The position numbers and the translations under genes were made by a program. Positions 1 through 12,094 of a stretch of DNA of 64,000 nucleotides are shown piece after piece (positions within the stretch are counted from its first letter, which is position 1; every line of letters starts with the position of its first letter). Source of the stretch: Chelydra serpentina (Eukaryota > Chordata > Testudines > Chelydridae); contig JBAIAC010000006.1 of assembly GCA_037349315.1 (NCBI GenBank), positions 16,651,501-16,715,500 on the forward strand, given 5' to 3'. The notes beneath the pieces were generated by a model. The model saw nothing but the letters and a program-made list of their open reading frames with translations, had not been told where the DNA came from and ran no database searches.

Positions 1-1790
1 TTTTAAACTAAGCTGTTTATTGTCTAGAGCTTGACTTATTTTCCTGAAACTAGGCAAAACAAAACAAACAAAACAAAAACAATGTTCTGAACATAAGCAA
101 CAGTGTGTATATAGCATCTGAGAGACTCATTCTGGGCTGACAGCCTGCATGTTTCAGCCCATTGTGTTTTCAAACAGCTAAAGTGATAATTCCGAACACT
201 ACTGGTCTTGGAGCACAGCAGGGGTATCACACTGTTACAGTATAGAATGCCAATGCCATTGAATGGCTGCCCTAAGAAGTGAGATAGTTTTACAATTAAA
301 TGTGCTAATACACATTCTTCTTTTGAAATTTAGATAGTGTGGCTCTAGAATCCATAGCTGGATATCTTTGCTGCCTTGAACATTTAACCAACCCATCCTC
401 TTCCTTGGGTTGTTTAATAACAGTTTTTACAGAAACTTGCTTTAGATGTGGCCCAATAATAATGCAAAGTGGATGAAGTCTAATAAAATAGCACAAAGAT
501 AAAGGCAATCTAACCAAGGCTGAATTCTTGGTTCACTATCACTTTACCTGGATTTGATATATGACATTGCCTGCACGCTAGACTGTACTAGTTGTCATAT
601 TTTCTAAGTTCTTGTCTAGTGGAAAAGTTAATGCATTTTTCTTCTTCCTCTGAATTTCTCAGTGAAGTAATTGCTATGTTTTTTTCATTCTACCTGATGA
701 AAACCTTCAGGTCGTTTTGTCAAGACGCCCTTTGATGCCAGGTGCATGTCAATCTATGGACACACACTTGAGTTAGAGACTCTATTCAGACATTGCACAT
801 TACCAAATGAATCATCTGGAAACCTTATTATCAACTTTTCATGACAGCCTCAAATACATTTACTTGACATTAGCACTTAAAAAAATTCATGTGTTTTTGC
901 TCTCAACCTCCCATTTCAAAAGAAAGAAAGATACTAAGGGTTGGAAGTTTCTTACTTTTCTCAGTGTTTTGCTCCCTCCAATGTCTGGTTCTATGACTGG
1001 AACACAAGCTGTAGACAGTGTATATGGTCTGTAGAAATACACACTAATATTCTTTGCTTGTTGTTTTTGGAAATTCCTAAATATTAAAATATGTAGTTTC
1101 ATAGATATAGTTAAAATCATCCAGTTCAATTGAGAATTCAAATATTTCTTTTTTTTTTTAGTGGTTTTTTTTAAATCCGCTATTTTAGTTCTGGTGAAAC
1201 TAATGAATTTGGGAGGAAGGGCCGACCCAAAAGAAACACATTGGCTGCCCTATCATAAAGGTGAAGGAGCCAAAACAGATCTAAGACCAACAGATTGTCA
1301 GGGGCAAAAGTGCAGGGATAAAGAGAGGGTTAAAGGTTCAGGAAAATGGTGCTCACTGGACATCCTACAGAAAACCCTGCCCCATAGTAGGTGCCAGTCT
1401 GTTTGATTTCTGCAGGAAGGTGGGGCTCCCCCACAAGAACTGCAATAGTTTCTCTCTCCAGAGAGAGGAAGGGTCAAAAAGAAAGAGAAACCAACTAATT
1501 ACAGGGGACAAATCCAAACTCCACAAACAGGAGAGGGGTCAAAGTTCACAAACTTCAGAAAATCAGGTGGTGGTGGGGGGAACACTGAATGGAGAACCTA
1601 GAATATCTTACTGTGTGTCTGCACTGTGCCTGGCACAATGGGACCCCATTTCTCTCTGCAGTACAAATACTGAAAAATACTGATATGGAAATCTGGCAGA
1701 TATGACAATTCTGCTAGCTATGACAATGTCTACCCACTACTTTCATCTGTCAAAGAATTCACCTGACACCAAACACCTCTTCTCCGAGGA
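1..1790. other. Stretch without recognised gene
   Basis: I see no coding region or confident repeat here. Minor simple sequence occurs at about 55-85 (A-rich with scattered C) and 1149-1160 (T run). All reading frames are short and show no familiar motif. The part around 1590-1680 faintly resembles the tail of an old MIR/L2-like repeat, but this is too weak to call. Confidence 0.5.
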
Positions 1791-1846
1791 ATACTAATTC
1801 TTTAATTAACCAGTCCACACAAGCGGTCCTTTTCCTAGACACTACT

Positions 1847-2695
1847 GTGCAAATAAGCGATGGTCACATAAACACCACTCTATACTGGAAACCTACTGAC
1901 CACTATACTTACCTACATGGCTCCAGCTTCCATCCTGAACACACCACACGATCCATTGTCTACAGCCAAGCTCTAAGATACAACTGCATTTGCTCCAATC
2001 CCTCTGACAGAGACAAACACCTACAGGATCTCTATCAAGCATTCTTAAAACTACAATACCCACCTGCTGAAGTGAAAAAACAGATTGACAGAGCCAGAAG
2101 AGTACCCAGAAGTCACCTACTACAGGATAGGCCCAACAAAGAAAATAACAGAACGCCACTAGCCGTCACCTTCAGCCCCCAACTAAAACCTCTCCAGCGC
2201 ATCATCAAAGATCTACAACCTATCCTGAAAGATGATCCCTCACTCTCACAGATCTTGGGAGACAGACCAGTCCTCGCTTACAGACAGCACCCCAACCTGA
2301 AGCAAATAGTCACCAGCAACCACACACAATACAAAAAAAACACTATCCCAGGAACCTATCCTTGCAACAAAGCCCGTTGCCAACTCTGTCCACATATCTA
2401 TTCAAGTGACACCATCATAGGATCTAATAACATCAGCCACACCATCAGGGGCTTGTTCACTTGCACATCTAGCAATGTGATATATGCCATCATGTGCCAG
2501 CAATGCCCCTCTGCCATGTACATTGGCCAAACTGGACAGTCTGTACGCAAAAGAATAAACGAACACAAATCTGACATCAAGAATCATCACATTCAAAAGC
2601 CAGTAGGTGAAGACTTCAACCTCTCTAATCACTCAATGAAAGACTTTAAAGTGGCTATTTTGCAACAAAAAAACTTCAAAACCAGACTCCAATGA
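1847..2695 (+). pseudogene. Penelope-like RT C-terminus plus GIY-YIG endonuclease, truncated
   Basis: An open frame of 282 codons; the frame in fact runs in from the truncation point at about 1808, so the first ATG is not a real start. The first ~90 residues match the end of a PLE reverse transcriptase (motifs FLDTT just upstream, YWKPTD, YSQALRY). A cysteine cluster (CNKARCQLC, residues ~173-181) is the Zn-binding-like linker typical of PLEs. The GIY-YIG nuclease follows: VIYAIMC at ~211-217, MYIGQTG at ~224-230, then a conserved arginine helix (RKRINEHK). The frame stops at TGA where the copy at 55.4 kb has AGA, so this is a nonsense change; recognisable coding sequence continues after it. 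A dead copy: no RT palm, no start and an early stop. Confidence 0.88.
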
Positions 2696-2998
2696 GAAAC
2701 TGCTGAATTGGAATTAATATGCAAACTAGATACCATTACCTTAGGCTTGAATATTGACTGTGGGTGGCTCGGCCATTATGTTAATTGCATTTATTTCCCC
2801 TCCTTAAAATACTCTTACCACCTTTGTGTCAACTGTCTGTAATGTAATGGGCCATGTTGATTATCACTTCAAAAGTTTCTACTGATAACAGTTCCTTTCA
2901 ATTAATTAGCCTCTTAACATTGATATAGACACTCCCACCTTTTCATGTTTCTCTGAATGTATAAATATCTGATTACTGTATGTTCCATTCCATGCATT

Positions 2999-3035
2999 CG
3001 ATGAAGTGGGTTCTTAACCCACGAAAGCTTATGCT
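2999..3035 (+). other. Hammerhead-like core in Penelope 3' region
   Basis: CGATGA, then an extra A, then a 7-bp stem (GTGGGTT / AACCCAC, loop CTT), then GAAA, then a possible 3-bp stem III (AGC, loop TTAT, GCT). This order (CUGAUGA, stem II, GAAA, short stem III) is that of hammerhead ribozymes, which are known from Penelope-like elements. Against activity: there is an extra base before stem II, the first core base pattern is altered, the base after the putative cleavage U is G, and I find no convincing stem I. It is best read as a ribozyme-like relic. Confidence 0.45.
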
Positions 3036-3134
3036 GAAATAAATTTGTTAGTCTCTAAGGTGCCACAGGTATTTTTCTTGTTTTCTTTTTGCTGAAACTG
3101 ACTAACACGGCTACTACACTGAATTCTTTAATTG

Positions 3135-3965
3135 GCATGCACGGCTGGAAGTGTAAACTGACCGGCAGAAGTATGAGATGAATGGAGATTGGAATAAAAA
3201 AATTGGCAGAAGTTCATATTTTTACTTTTCACAGAAATGAGCTCTTTTACCATTACAGGGCCAAATTATGTTTCCTTTAGTCAAGTCCATTAGGACTGAT
3301 TTTGGTTTAAACTGGGTTCAAATACTTTTATTGCTTGCTGTTCTGTTTTTTACCTCACTACCTTTTCTGCCTGCATTTCTTCTTGTGAAAGCTAGGCCCC
3401 TCAAATGGAACATGACTGCTAATTTTACAATAACAACAACAACAAAATACTATTCTAATCATCTTACTGGTTCAATTTGTCCTTTCAAGAATCATATATA
3501 CCTCCATGATATCCTCTTTTTTCCTTACTGTAAGCCATGTCTCACTAATGTTTCTTCATAACTTATGCACTCAGAAACTTTATGCTGATTGGCCTGTGCT
3601 GTGCCTTTTCACTCTTAGCAATGTCTTTCTTATAATAAGTAGAATTGATCCAGGCAACAGTTACTGGATATACTGTACCCCCTGAAAACCAAACCTCTCT
3701 GCAAGTACTCTAAAGAGCTTGATTTTATGCAGGGGTATCTAAACTTTGTCATACTGACCAGGTATGTCAATTTACATATTCATTAGTCAATTGTAATATT
3801 TGATTGCTTAATATGCTGGCTTTGTGCATGTGATCCTGTCTCCCTTAGACCAACTGAAGACAAGAGCCTGGGGAAAAGACAATAGTTACTCCTTTGGCTC
3901 AGGAGGTAGACAAGCTGATGGAGCCCAATTCAACTCCCATTAAAGTCAATGGAAAGATTCCAGTT
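3135..3965. other. Stretch without recognised gene
   Basis: AT-rich sequence. One 97-codon frame (3268-3561) is present but has no motif, no known domain and no supporting splice context. I regard it as chance. No repeat recognised. Confidence 0.5.
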
Positions 3966-3970
3966 GACTT

Positions 3971-4437
3971 AGGAACATAGGACTGGAAGGGACATCCTGG
4001 GTCATCAAGTCCATTCCCCTACTAATCATAGGCAACCCCATCATATAATTACATTCATAAATTTATCAAGCTCTGTCTTCAAACTACTTAGGTTGTTTGC
4101 CCCGACTGCTCTTATTGGAAGGCTGTTCCAGAACCTCACTCCTCTGGTTGTTAGAAATCTACATATATTCATGGCCAATTTATACCCATTTGTTCTTCTG
4201 TCAGCATTGTCCTTTAGCTTAAATGGCTCTTCACCCTCCCTGACATTTACTCCTTTGTTGTATATAGAGAGAGCAAACATAGCCACTCTCAGCCTTTGTT
4301 TTGCTAGGCAAAACAAGTCAAGCTCTTTTAAATTCCTCTCATAAGATAGGCTATCCATTCCTCTGATCATCCTAGGAGCTCTTCTTTGCATCTGTTCCAG
4401 TCTGAATGAATATTTGTTGAACATGGGAGACCAGTCC
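3971..4437 (-). mobile_element. CR1-type LINE 3' fragment
   Basis: Reading the minus strand, a frame of ~127 codons (4424-4041) holds the C-terminal part of a CR1/L3-like ORF2: QRRAPRMIRG, LKELDLFCLAKQRLR and WNSLP, the same order of motifs as in the better copy at 13.6-14.6 kb. The plus-strand left end 'aacataggactggaaggga' is the reverse complement of the usual CR1 3' untranslated end. It belongs to a different CR1 subfamily from the 13.5 kb copy. Only the last third of the ORF remains; no start and no RT palm. Confidence 0.85.
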
Positions 4438-4439
4438 CA

Positions 4440-6305
4440 TCAAAGAGCTCAGTGGAAGATGGATGGGGGCATTGGTGTGGAAAGTCTTAGCTTCTATAAC
4501 TGCTGCTATCTGTAATATCTCTGTGTTTGTGGTCATGGTTTATAACAGAAATAGCACCCCAGATGGGACTGGAATTCCTTGAGACCTAAGCTCACCACTA
4601 ACAAGGGGTCAAATTACAGTCCATGTATTCATTGGCGTTAATAAAGATTGCACAGCAGGTAAATTAATACAAAATTTGGCTCAAGTTGCTTAGAAATGCA
4701 CAATCTTTTTCATTTAGTCTTATTACTGCCCTATTTACCAGAAAAAGACACTGATTATATATATATACACACAGTATAAATCCCGAGGCCTTTCATACTC
4801 CTGTCAAACATTATTCATTATCACGTCCATGTCTTTTTTGTGGTTTGTATTATGCTTCATTTTAGGCTATAGTCTCTGTGAATAGTTTGGATCCTCCCTT
4901 CTCTCATTACTTCACATTTCTCTGTGCTGAACAGCGTAAGCCAATTATCAGACCATAAACCTCATCTACCCCCCAAAAATTGAATTTGTATGCGCTGTGC
5001 CTTTGTGCATGCTGCCCTCCTCCTATTTTGTGGCATTATCAAACAAAGGCAAATTTTAAATATTGTCATACATGCCCCTGCCCCTTTCAATGTCACTTTT
5101 AATTAGATAATGCTTAATTAGATGTTTGTAAAGTGCTTTGAACATGCAAAATGCTATATAAGTGCAAAGTATTATTCATTTGCATCATCCTCATTATTAA
5201 CTCTGAGTTTTTCTGCAGAAACCCTGTCATTACTGCTCTCCATCCTGAATTGTCCACTTTTCCCCGTCGAAAGGTGATAAAACAATACCAAATCCCTTAA
5301 ACCAGTGGCAAATAAACTCTATGTAGCCATTTCATCTGAGAATTATGCCTCCAGAAAACAGAGCTGATGCACATACAATTACTTGGCTGTCTACATTCAT
5401 ATACATCTGTTGGAGCAGCGTGTGATCTGCTCACATGCTGGTCAGAGTCTTGCTGCTGGATATAGGTTCCATGCAATTATAAATTTAGATGAGCAGACTA
5501 CATAATATTTCAAAAAACAAAACAAAACCAAGAACTGCAAACCCTCTCTTCTTCAGGAAGTCCCTTCTCTGTGCCAACTTAACAACATTGGCAACATTTG
5601 CCAGCTACAGTCAATTACACTGGCTTATACTAATGTGACATGCTGATGGAGAAGCAGGCACAGAGTTCACAGTTGTTGGTTGCTGCCAAAAAGACATGCT
5701 CTATTGCAGTTGGTGCATTGGAAACCCATAAAGGCCACGTGGGGGTGTCAAAATTTGTACCGCAAGATAGACTGAAATATTTAAATGGTGAATAATATAG
5801 AGTTAAGTTAGGCACTTGTCCCAATATATGGCCAAACAGCTGCAAGGCCACGACTCCTTGGTATTCAATAGCAGGGTATATGAAACCCTTTAATGTAGCA
5901 CAAGGAAAATAAGATCTATTGTCAATAGTCTTCTTGGCTAAGAAACAGATCCTGTTTGAGACTGTGTATGGTAGAGCTGTCGCTGTGCATAGCAGATTAA
6001 CCATATGATTCCAAGTTCACTGTCAGCCCCAAGACAGAAGTAAATTGACACAAATGGTTGTTGCAGCTCTATGATCCAAGAACTAGGTTGCTTGCCAGAT
6101 TTTCTGAGGTAAAAATAGTTTTGCTTTTACCCTGACAATCTTCATAAAGCTAAGATTGTAATCACTGTTTCCCCCAGATTTTAACTCTTTTCTTTGCATT
6201 ACTCCTTGCCCTTTTCTGCACTGCTAACTTCTTAGTGGCATGAAAATGCAATCCCGTACCCAACACACAAAAGGGGTGGGCAGAATTCTTTTAAAGACTC
6301 ACACC
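4440..6305. other. Mostly unassigned sequence with one MIR/L2-like tail
   Basis: About 5100-5175 resembles the 3' tail of an old MIR/L2-type repeat (tttgtaaagtgctttgaaca). The rest shows no gene or repeat I recognise. The 124-codon minus frame at 5630-6004 has no recognisable motif. Confidence 0.4.
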
Positions 6306-6308
6306 AGT

Positions 6309-7372
6309 GTTATAAGAACATAGGAATGGCCATACTGGATCAGACCAAAGGTCCATCTAGCCCAATATTCTGTCTTCTGACAGTGGCCAGTGCCAGGTGC
6401 CCCAGAGGGAATGAACAGAACAGGTAATCATCAAGTGATTCACCACCTGTCACCCATTCCCAGCTTCCAGCAAACAGAGGCTAGGGACACCATCCCTGCC
6501 CATCCTGGCTAATAGCCATTGATGGACCTATCTTCCATGAATTTATCTAGTTCTTTTTTGAATTCTGTTATAGTCTTGGCTTTCACAACATCGTCTGGCA
6601 AACAGTTCCACAGGTTGACTGTGCATTGTGTGAAGAAATACTTCCTTTTGTTTGTTTTAAACCTGCCACCTATACATTTCATTTGGTGACCCCTATTTCT
6701 TGTGTTATGAGAAGGAGTAAATAAAACTTCCTTATTTACTTTAGCCATGATTTTATAGACCTCTCTCATAACCCCCCTTAGCCATCTCTTTTCCAAGGTG
6801 AAAAGTCCCAGTCTTATTAATCTCACCCCATATAGAAGCTGTTCCATACCCCTAATAATTTTTTTGGCGCTTTTCTGAACTTTTTAGAATTCTAATCTAT
6901 ACTTTTGAGAAGCGGTGACCACATCTGCATGCAGTATTCAAGATGTGGGCATACCATGGATTTATATAGAGGCAATATGATATTTTCTGTCTTATTATCT
7001 ATCCCTTTCTTAATGATTCCAAACATTCTGTTAGCTTTTTGACTGCCACTGCATATTGAGCAGATGTTTACACAGAACTATCCACAATGATTGCAAGATC
7101 TCTTTCTTGAGTGGTAACAGCTAATTTAGTCTTCATCATTTTATATGTATAGTTGGGATTATTTTTTCCAGTGTGCATTACATTGCAATTATCAACATTG
7201 AATTTTATCTGCCATTGCATTTTGTTGCCCAGTCACCTAGTTTTGTGAGATCCCTTTGTAACTCTTCACAGTCTGCTTGGGACTTAACTATCTTGAGTAG
7301 TTTTGTATCATCTGCAAATTTTGCCACCTCACTGTTTACCCCATTTTCCAGTTCATTTATATGTCAGAATGG
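6309..7372 (-). mobile_element. CR1/L3-like LINE fragment
   Basis: The left end (aagaacataggaatggccat...) is the reverse complement of a common reptilian CR1-group 3' end. The minus frame 6847-6509 (112 codons) reads motifs of the ORF2 C-terminus ([27 protein letters not shown]). Homology appears to continue upstream on the minus strand to about 7372, with frameshifts. A decayed, 5'-truncated copy without a usable reading frame. Confidence 0.8.
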
Positions 7373-7513
7373 CAGGAAGATGTTGAAAGCAGCACCTAAA
7401 TGAACTGTTAAGTGTCAGAATGTGCTTTTCAGTAAAGAACACCTACCAAAGATTTTCCTTAGGCGTTCAAGGGTCTCAAATCAGAAGATGTGATCGAGCC
7501 CCAAAGCATGTAT

Positions 7514-7803
7514 GGGTACGTCTTCACTACCCGCCAAATCGATCGATATTTCGGGGATCGATTTTTCGCGTCTAGTGTAGATAAATAGCGTAGATAAATA
7601 AATCGATCCCTCATCACTCTGCCGTCGACTCCGACAATCCACCATGGTGAGAGGCAGAAGCGGAGTTGATGGCGGAGCGGCGGCAGTCGACCCTGCAGCA
7701 TCCTCATGTAAGTCGATCGAGGTACATCGACTTCAGCTACGTTATTCACGTAGCTGAAGTCGTGTACCTTACATCGACCCCACCCCCCAGTGTAGACCAG
7801 GGC
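7514..7803. mobile_element. Harbinger-type MITE with central palindrome
   Basis: A 290-bp non-coding element. Its ends (GGGTACGTCTTCACTAC at the left, the reverse complement of GTGTAGACCAGGGC at the right) are imperfect inverted repeats that share the 'GTCTACACT' core with the elements at 40800, 49339 and 51896. It contains a long hairpin at 7721-7768 whose inner arms (13 bp, GACTTCAGCTACG and its complement, loop TTATTCA) are perfect. It is GC- and CpG-richer than its flanks (several TCGA sites). The target duplication is not clear in this copy (TAT against TCA). Confidence 0.75.
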
Positions 7804-7804
7804 T

Positions 7805-10800
7805 CAAATGTTCAACAATCTCAAATGATTCTCCATAATCTAAGGAGGTGATCTGAGTTAGCTGACTGATGTTCATGTGCATCTTATCATCACTACTATT
7901 CAAACAACTCCATTTAGTCTCTGGACAACACCATTAAACAGCAAATTTCATCCTAATGACTAGCCAGGTTTGTGGATTTCAAAAAGGCACAAATGTTTTG
8001 TGTTTTAGTACAGAAATAATTTTAGCCAAGGGGAAGGTAGGTGTGATCTGAACCATAAAGAGTGATCTGATCTACATACATTTCCTCTGCACCTGTTTAA
8101 AAACAAGCCACAGATGTGCTACCCTGTGGCCAATGACAAGAACATAGCACATCACTTTCTTTGAGGACCTCAAGGAACTTAAAAAGTATCATTTCTATTT
8201 CACAGTCAGGGAGGCTTGCTGAGATCACATATTGAACTAACCATCGATTCAGCAACAGAACCCAAAACTCCTGGGAAGTCTCCTGCTCTGACAACCCTGC
8301 CTCTATGAGATAAATGCTATGAAGAGAAGGAGGCTTAAAACTGTGGAGATCTACCAATTAAAAACTGGTTTTAGCTGGAGCCGTCTAACTTTGTTATCAG
8401 TAACCTGGCAGTTAAAGGGGCAGGATTCCATTTGTAGCTGTGCAGAGCTGCACAGGTGTCCAACTCAGCCAATTTTCAGTGTTCTTGTAATATGTTGAAA
8501 AGTCAGCAGCCTGTTAGGTGTGCCTGGAGCAGTGTTAAAGGTCACACTGAAAAATCCATCCTGGCATCTTGAAAAACAGGGCTCCACATATCTCCTCTCA
8601 AATTTCTTCCACTTAATATGCTCCATTCTGCTGTATTTCTATGAAGGTAAAAATCTCCCAATACTGCTACTCTGACCTTTTCAGCTGCCTTTATAATTTG
8701 TTTAATCAATCATTTCACAGTTCACTTGAACTTTTTGCCCAGGTAGCCCTTGGCATATTCCCATATCAGCTGTAGTTTATTTTCTGAAACACAAGACCAA
8801 ATTCAGAGGTGAGTCTAAATAAGTTTAGAGGGAGCCTAAAGGGAGTCTGTTGACTTAGACTCCCATTCACTCTGACTCTTAATTTAGAGGTGATGTGTGA
8901 GGGCAACGGTGACTGGGATGTAAGTTACATGTGGGTAAGTGGGTGTGAGTCTAACTGGTTCTAATAAGTAACCTTCATAGGTCAAAGGGAGAGTAAGCAG
9001 ACGACTACCATGGCGAGTGACTCTCTTAAGAAGCCTTTGTTGTACAAGTAATAACAAAGCACTCTAAATGCACACAAGGACAACCCACGTTCAGACAGTG
9101 TTACTGAACCCCCAAGATAAGTGCTACATGCTAGGTGTATAGTTGACCTCAAGTTGTGTTTAACTGGATAAAATGGCACAACTTTTATTGGTCAATAGCG
9201 TGTGCTACCTTTTCACATGCAGCAAAGACACACAAGAGATTTTTGCTTGAGAAACACCTTTGCACGAGGCATTCATGAAAATTGGTACTCAAAAGGCAGG
9301 TCATCTATGTCTTCTGCAGAGAGAGGTAATATATAGAAACAGAAATGGAGGGAAGCATTCTGAGTCAGATTGTAGAAAGTCCTTGGTGTTAAGTTTGATC
9401 CCCTCTGTTCACTCTTTCATACTCCATTTAAGTCTATTGAAAAACTACTCAGTGTGTTGGAATGGGTTGTTACCATGACTGGACTTACGACATATAGGGC
9501 CCAAAGTTACCAGAAGGAGAGATCAGACAGTGAGTTGTCTCCACCTATGATCTCACTCTTGCAGTGCGTGGTAAGAGGAATTGGGTGACTTGACTCCACT
9601 TTTGATCTCATTGTTGGAAGGAAGGATTAAAGTCATGAGGTAAGTTTCCCCTCCATCTGCCATAAGGGGAGAATGTGTCAGCCTGTGATTTACTGAGTCA
9701 ATTCATAGCTCTGAAAGAGGCCTCCAAAGCATGAGCTGCAACTCTCATTTGTAATCTTTCACCTAAGGCCGCTAAGCTATTGTGCTGAGTCGACGTAACT
9801 GTGGGATACTCTCTGTACATGAACAATGAGAAAATTGGGACTTCTTCAGGGACTCAAAACTAGACATAAGTTCCATTAGACAATTGCCTAAAGAAACAAT
9901 TGTCTTTTAAATCAGGCTTAGGTAATTCAACTGAACCATGGGAAACCCAGACCAACTTCTTTACTAATGAGGAGTAGTGTCATAAATATTCAAATTTTCT
10001 TACTGTAAGCCCTAAAAATTTACCACCCACTGGTAAGGAGCTAGACAAAGAATCCCACACTTAAACATTCACTGTAGCCTAATGAAGAGAGAAAGAGAGA
10101 AAATTAGCTTACTTGGCTACTTTTCTAGCCAGCAGCCACTAGCAGTGATCTTACAAGCACATCATTGATCTTGGAAGTGAAGATTGAGAGAACGAGAAAC
10201 AGGGGTAGGGGGTGGAAGGAGAGATGGGAAATATACAGTGAATAACTATGTTGATGAGGATAAATTGCCATTATTATATGAAGTCTGAGGATGTCGACAT
10301 TCTTTTTATACAATATTATGACAACAGTTCATTGAAATTAAATTTGCCAAGACAAAAAAAAATTCTTTCACCTTTTGTTCTGCTAAGGCCGGCATCTAAA
10401 ATACTAATTTTGTCCTGACCCTGTACAGTTTGGAAGTGGACTGAGAATTGAAATTATACTGTCTCTCTGCATTGCATGAATATTCACTCCCTCTTTTTGT
10501 ACATACTAAAAATGGTGATGGACTATCATTATCCAAATTGCTAGCAGCTGTGCTTACTGAAAAATGTTCTCCTCAAATCTGTTGACATGTCAGAAGTAAT
10601 AATAAAAAATAATATGTCATACGGTACACTGAAACGTCTGTATAGCTTGTCGCAGCCTATTTATATGTATACTGCATTAAATCAAAGAAAATCTCCCATA
10701 AAATTAATGCATTTGCTGTCCCTGTGTGTACAGATTTTACTGTACTTTAGGGAGATATTTTGAAGACATTTTAAAAAACCTATTAAGTCCAAATATTTAA

Positions 10801-11220
10801 CTTTTTTGAATTTCTCATAATCTAGATGGATGTTTTCTCTAAACTCTGTGGGTTTTTTGTAATGTTTTGGGAAGTCCACAATTCTGTTGCCCAAAAAATA
10901 TTGCCACATTTTTGATCACACAACAATCCAAGAGGACCCTCTGTTGCAACATGTGACTCAAACACTCAGTGCTGTACGTCGCGGTTTAAAAGCAATCTAG
11001 TGGCTACTTGTGGACTTGCACTTTCGGGCTTGCACTTGTTGGGTTGTGGTTTATTTCATTTTATAATGATTAGGCCTTTTCACTGTTTTTCACCTTTGAA
11101 GGTCTAAGGATTGCAGAGATTAGTAGCTCTTTTATGTGTGTAGAATGTGCTTTCTTGTTTTGCTGTTCTCTTAATCCTAAATAAAAATAATTCTGACTGA
11201 AAGTATCTATATTATTTTAT
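7805..11220. other. 3.4 kb without recognised feature
   Basis: No coding frame above ~86 codons and none with recognisable motifs. No repeat family recognised with confidence. Base composition is ordinary and AT-rich. Confidence 0.45.
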
Positions 11221-11223
11221 GGT

Positions 11224-11485
11224 AGCATCTAGAGGCGCAAGCAGAGATCAGGGCTTTGGTGCTGGTGACTGTACAAACACACAGTAAGAGATAGTCCTTG
11301 CTCAGAAGAGCTTATAAGCTAAGTAGCTGAGACAGACAAAGAGCAAGGGGAGAAACAGAGGTACAGAGAGAAGTGACTTACCCTAGCTCACGCAGCAGTT
11401 CAGGGGATAAGGTGTGACTATAATCCAAGTCTCCGGAGTCCCAGTCTCATGACCCATCCGCTACACCATGCTGCTTCCTGTTATC
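11224..11485 (-). mobile_element. MIR-like CORE-SINE
   Basis: The minus orientation shows the CORE-SINE pattern. The plus strand reads 'gtacagagagaagtgactta' followed by 'ctcacgcagcag', the hallmark of MIR-type elements, and then the tRNA-derived end (gtctccggagtcccagtctc... ccgctacaccatgctgctt). The left ~110 bases are the LINE-related tail. It is old and diverged. Confidence 0.7.
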
Positions 11486-11489
11486 TGTG

Positions 11490-12090
11490 TACAGGGGAAA
11501 AAAAGAATGCAGGTGACAAGGATGGGATGGACTCTAAAATAGGGATCAGAGGAAGAGAAAGGGTAGTACAATACTTCAGTTCAGAAGACAGTGAGCGCTT
11601 ATAGAAATATGGGTTTCCTGCAAACAAAGAAAAAAGAAAAGACCCACAAGACAGTACACTGTATCTCCTCTGTCTGCACTGAACTCAAATTGGCTGCCTG
11701 TGTCTGCAGACAGCAGAGTCCTTGGTGAGTTAAAGGTTCAATACACAGAAAACACATACTTGTTATTTAATTTAATATATCATAATGGGCTGATCTAGTC
11801 TTCCATGAGTGGGACTGGAAAAAGAAAGCACCTCTTTGCCAGATTCTCCCCTCTCCAGCAGCATGCCAGAGGATGAGGCACCTTACTATTGATTTCTGCC
11901 TATGATCATGAGAAGAAAGTCATTACCCTGGTTCACCTCTTCTAGCATCTTCACCCCATTTGCTTACATACCCACTCTTCTGGCCTCATAAATGCCAGGG
12001 TCTTGGAGCTACACGCCTGATACGATCATTTATGTTTGCACAGAGAGGCAAGGAAAAAAGACAAAGCAGCCATTTGAGCAGTATAGCACA
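11490..12090. other. Stretch without recognised gene
   Basis: Nothing recognised beyond ordinary AT-rich sequence. No open frame of note. Confidence 0.4.
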
Positions 12091-12094
12091 CAAC

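Larger units (their letters stand above)
1808..3121 (+). mobile_element. Penelope-like element, 5'-truncated copy 1
   Basis: A retroelement of the Penelope-like group, whose protein joins a reverse transcriptase to a GIY-YIG endonuclease. This copy keeps only the end of the RT region, the linker, the GIY-YIG domain and the 3' untranslated part. The tail with the 'gttagtctctaaggtgcca' block matches the ends of the copies at 28993-29437 (minus) and 55368-55955. The 12-mer AATTCTTTAATT occurs at 1796-1807 and again at 3122-3133, right after the element's end. It is a good candidate target-site duplication, and it would place the 5' truncation at 1808. Known for the family: PLEs are often 5'-truncated with variable-length TSDs. 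The exact boundaries are inferred. Confidence 0.85.

Noticed and set aside
5630..6004. A 124-codon minus-strand frame without repeat character
   Set aside because: No motif, no splice or polyadenylation context and no neighbouring exon. Its length is compatible with chance in AT-rich DNA.
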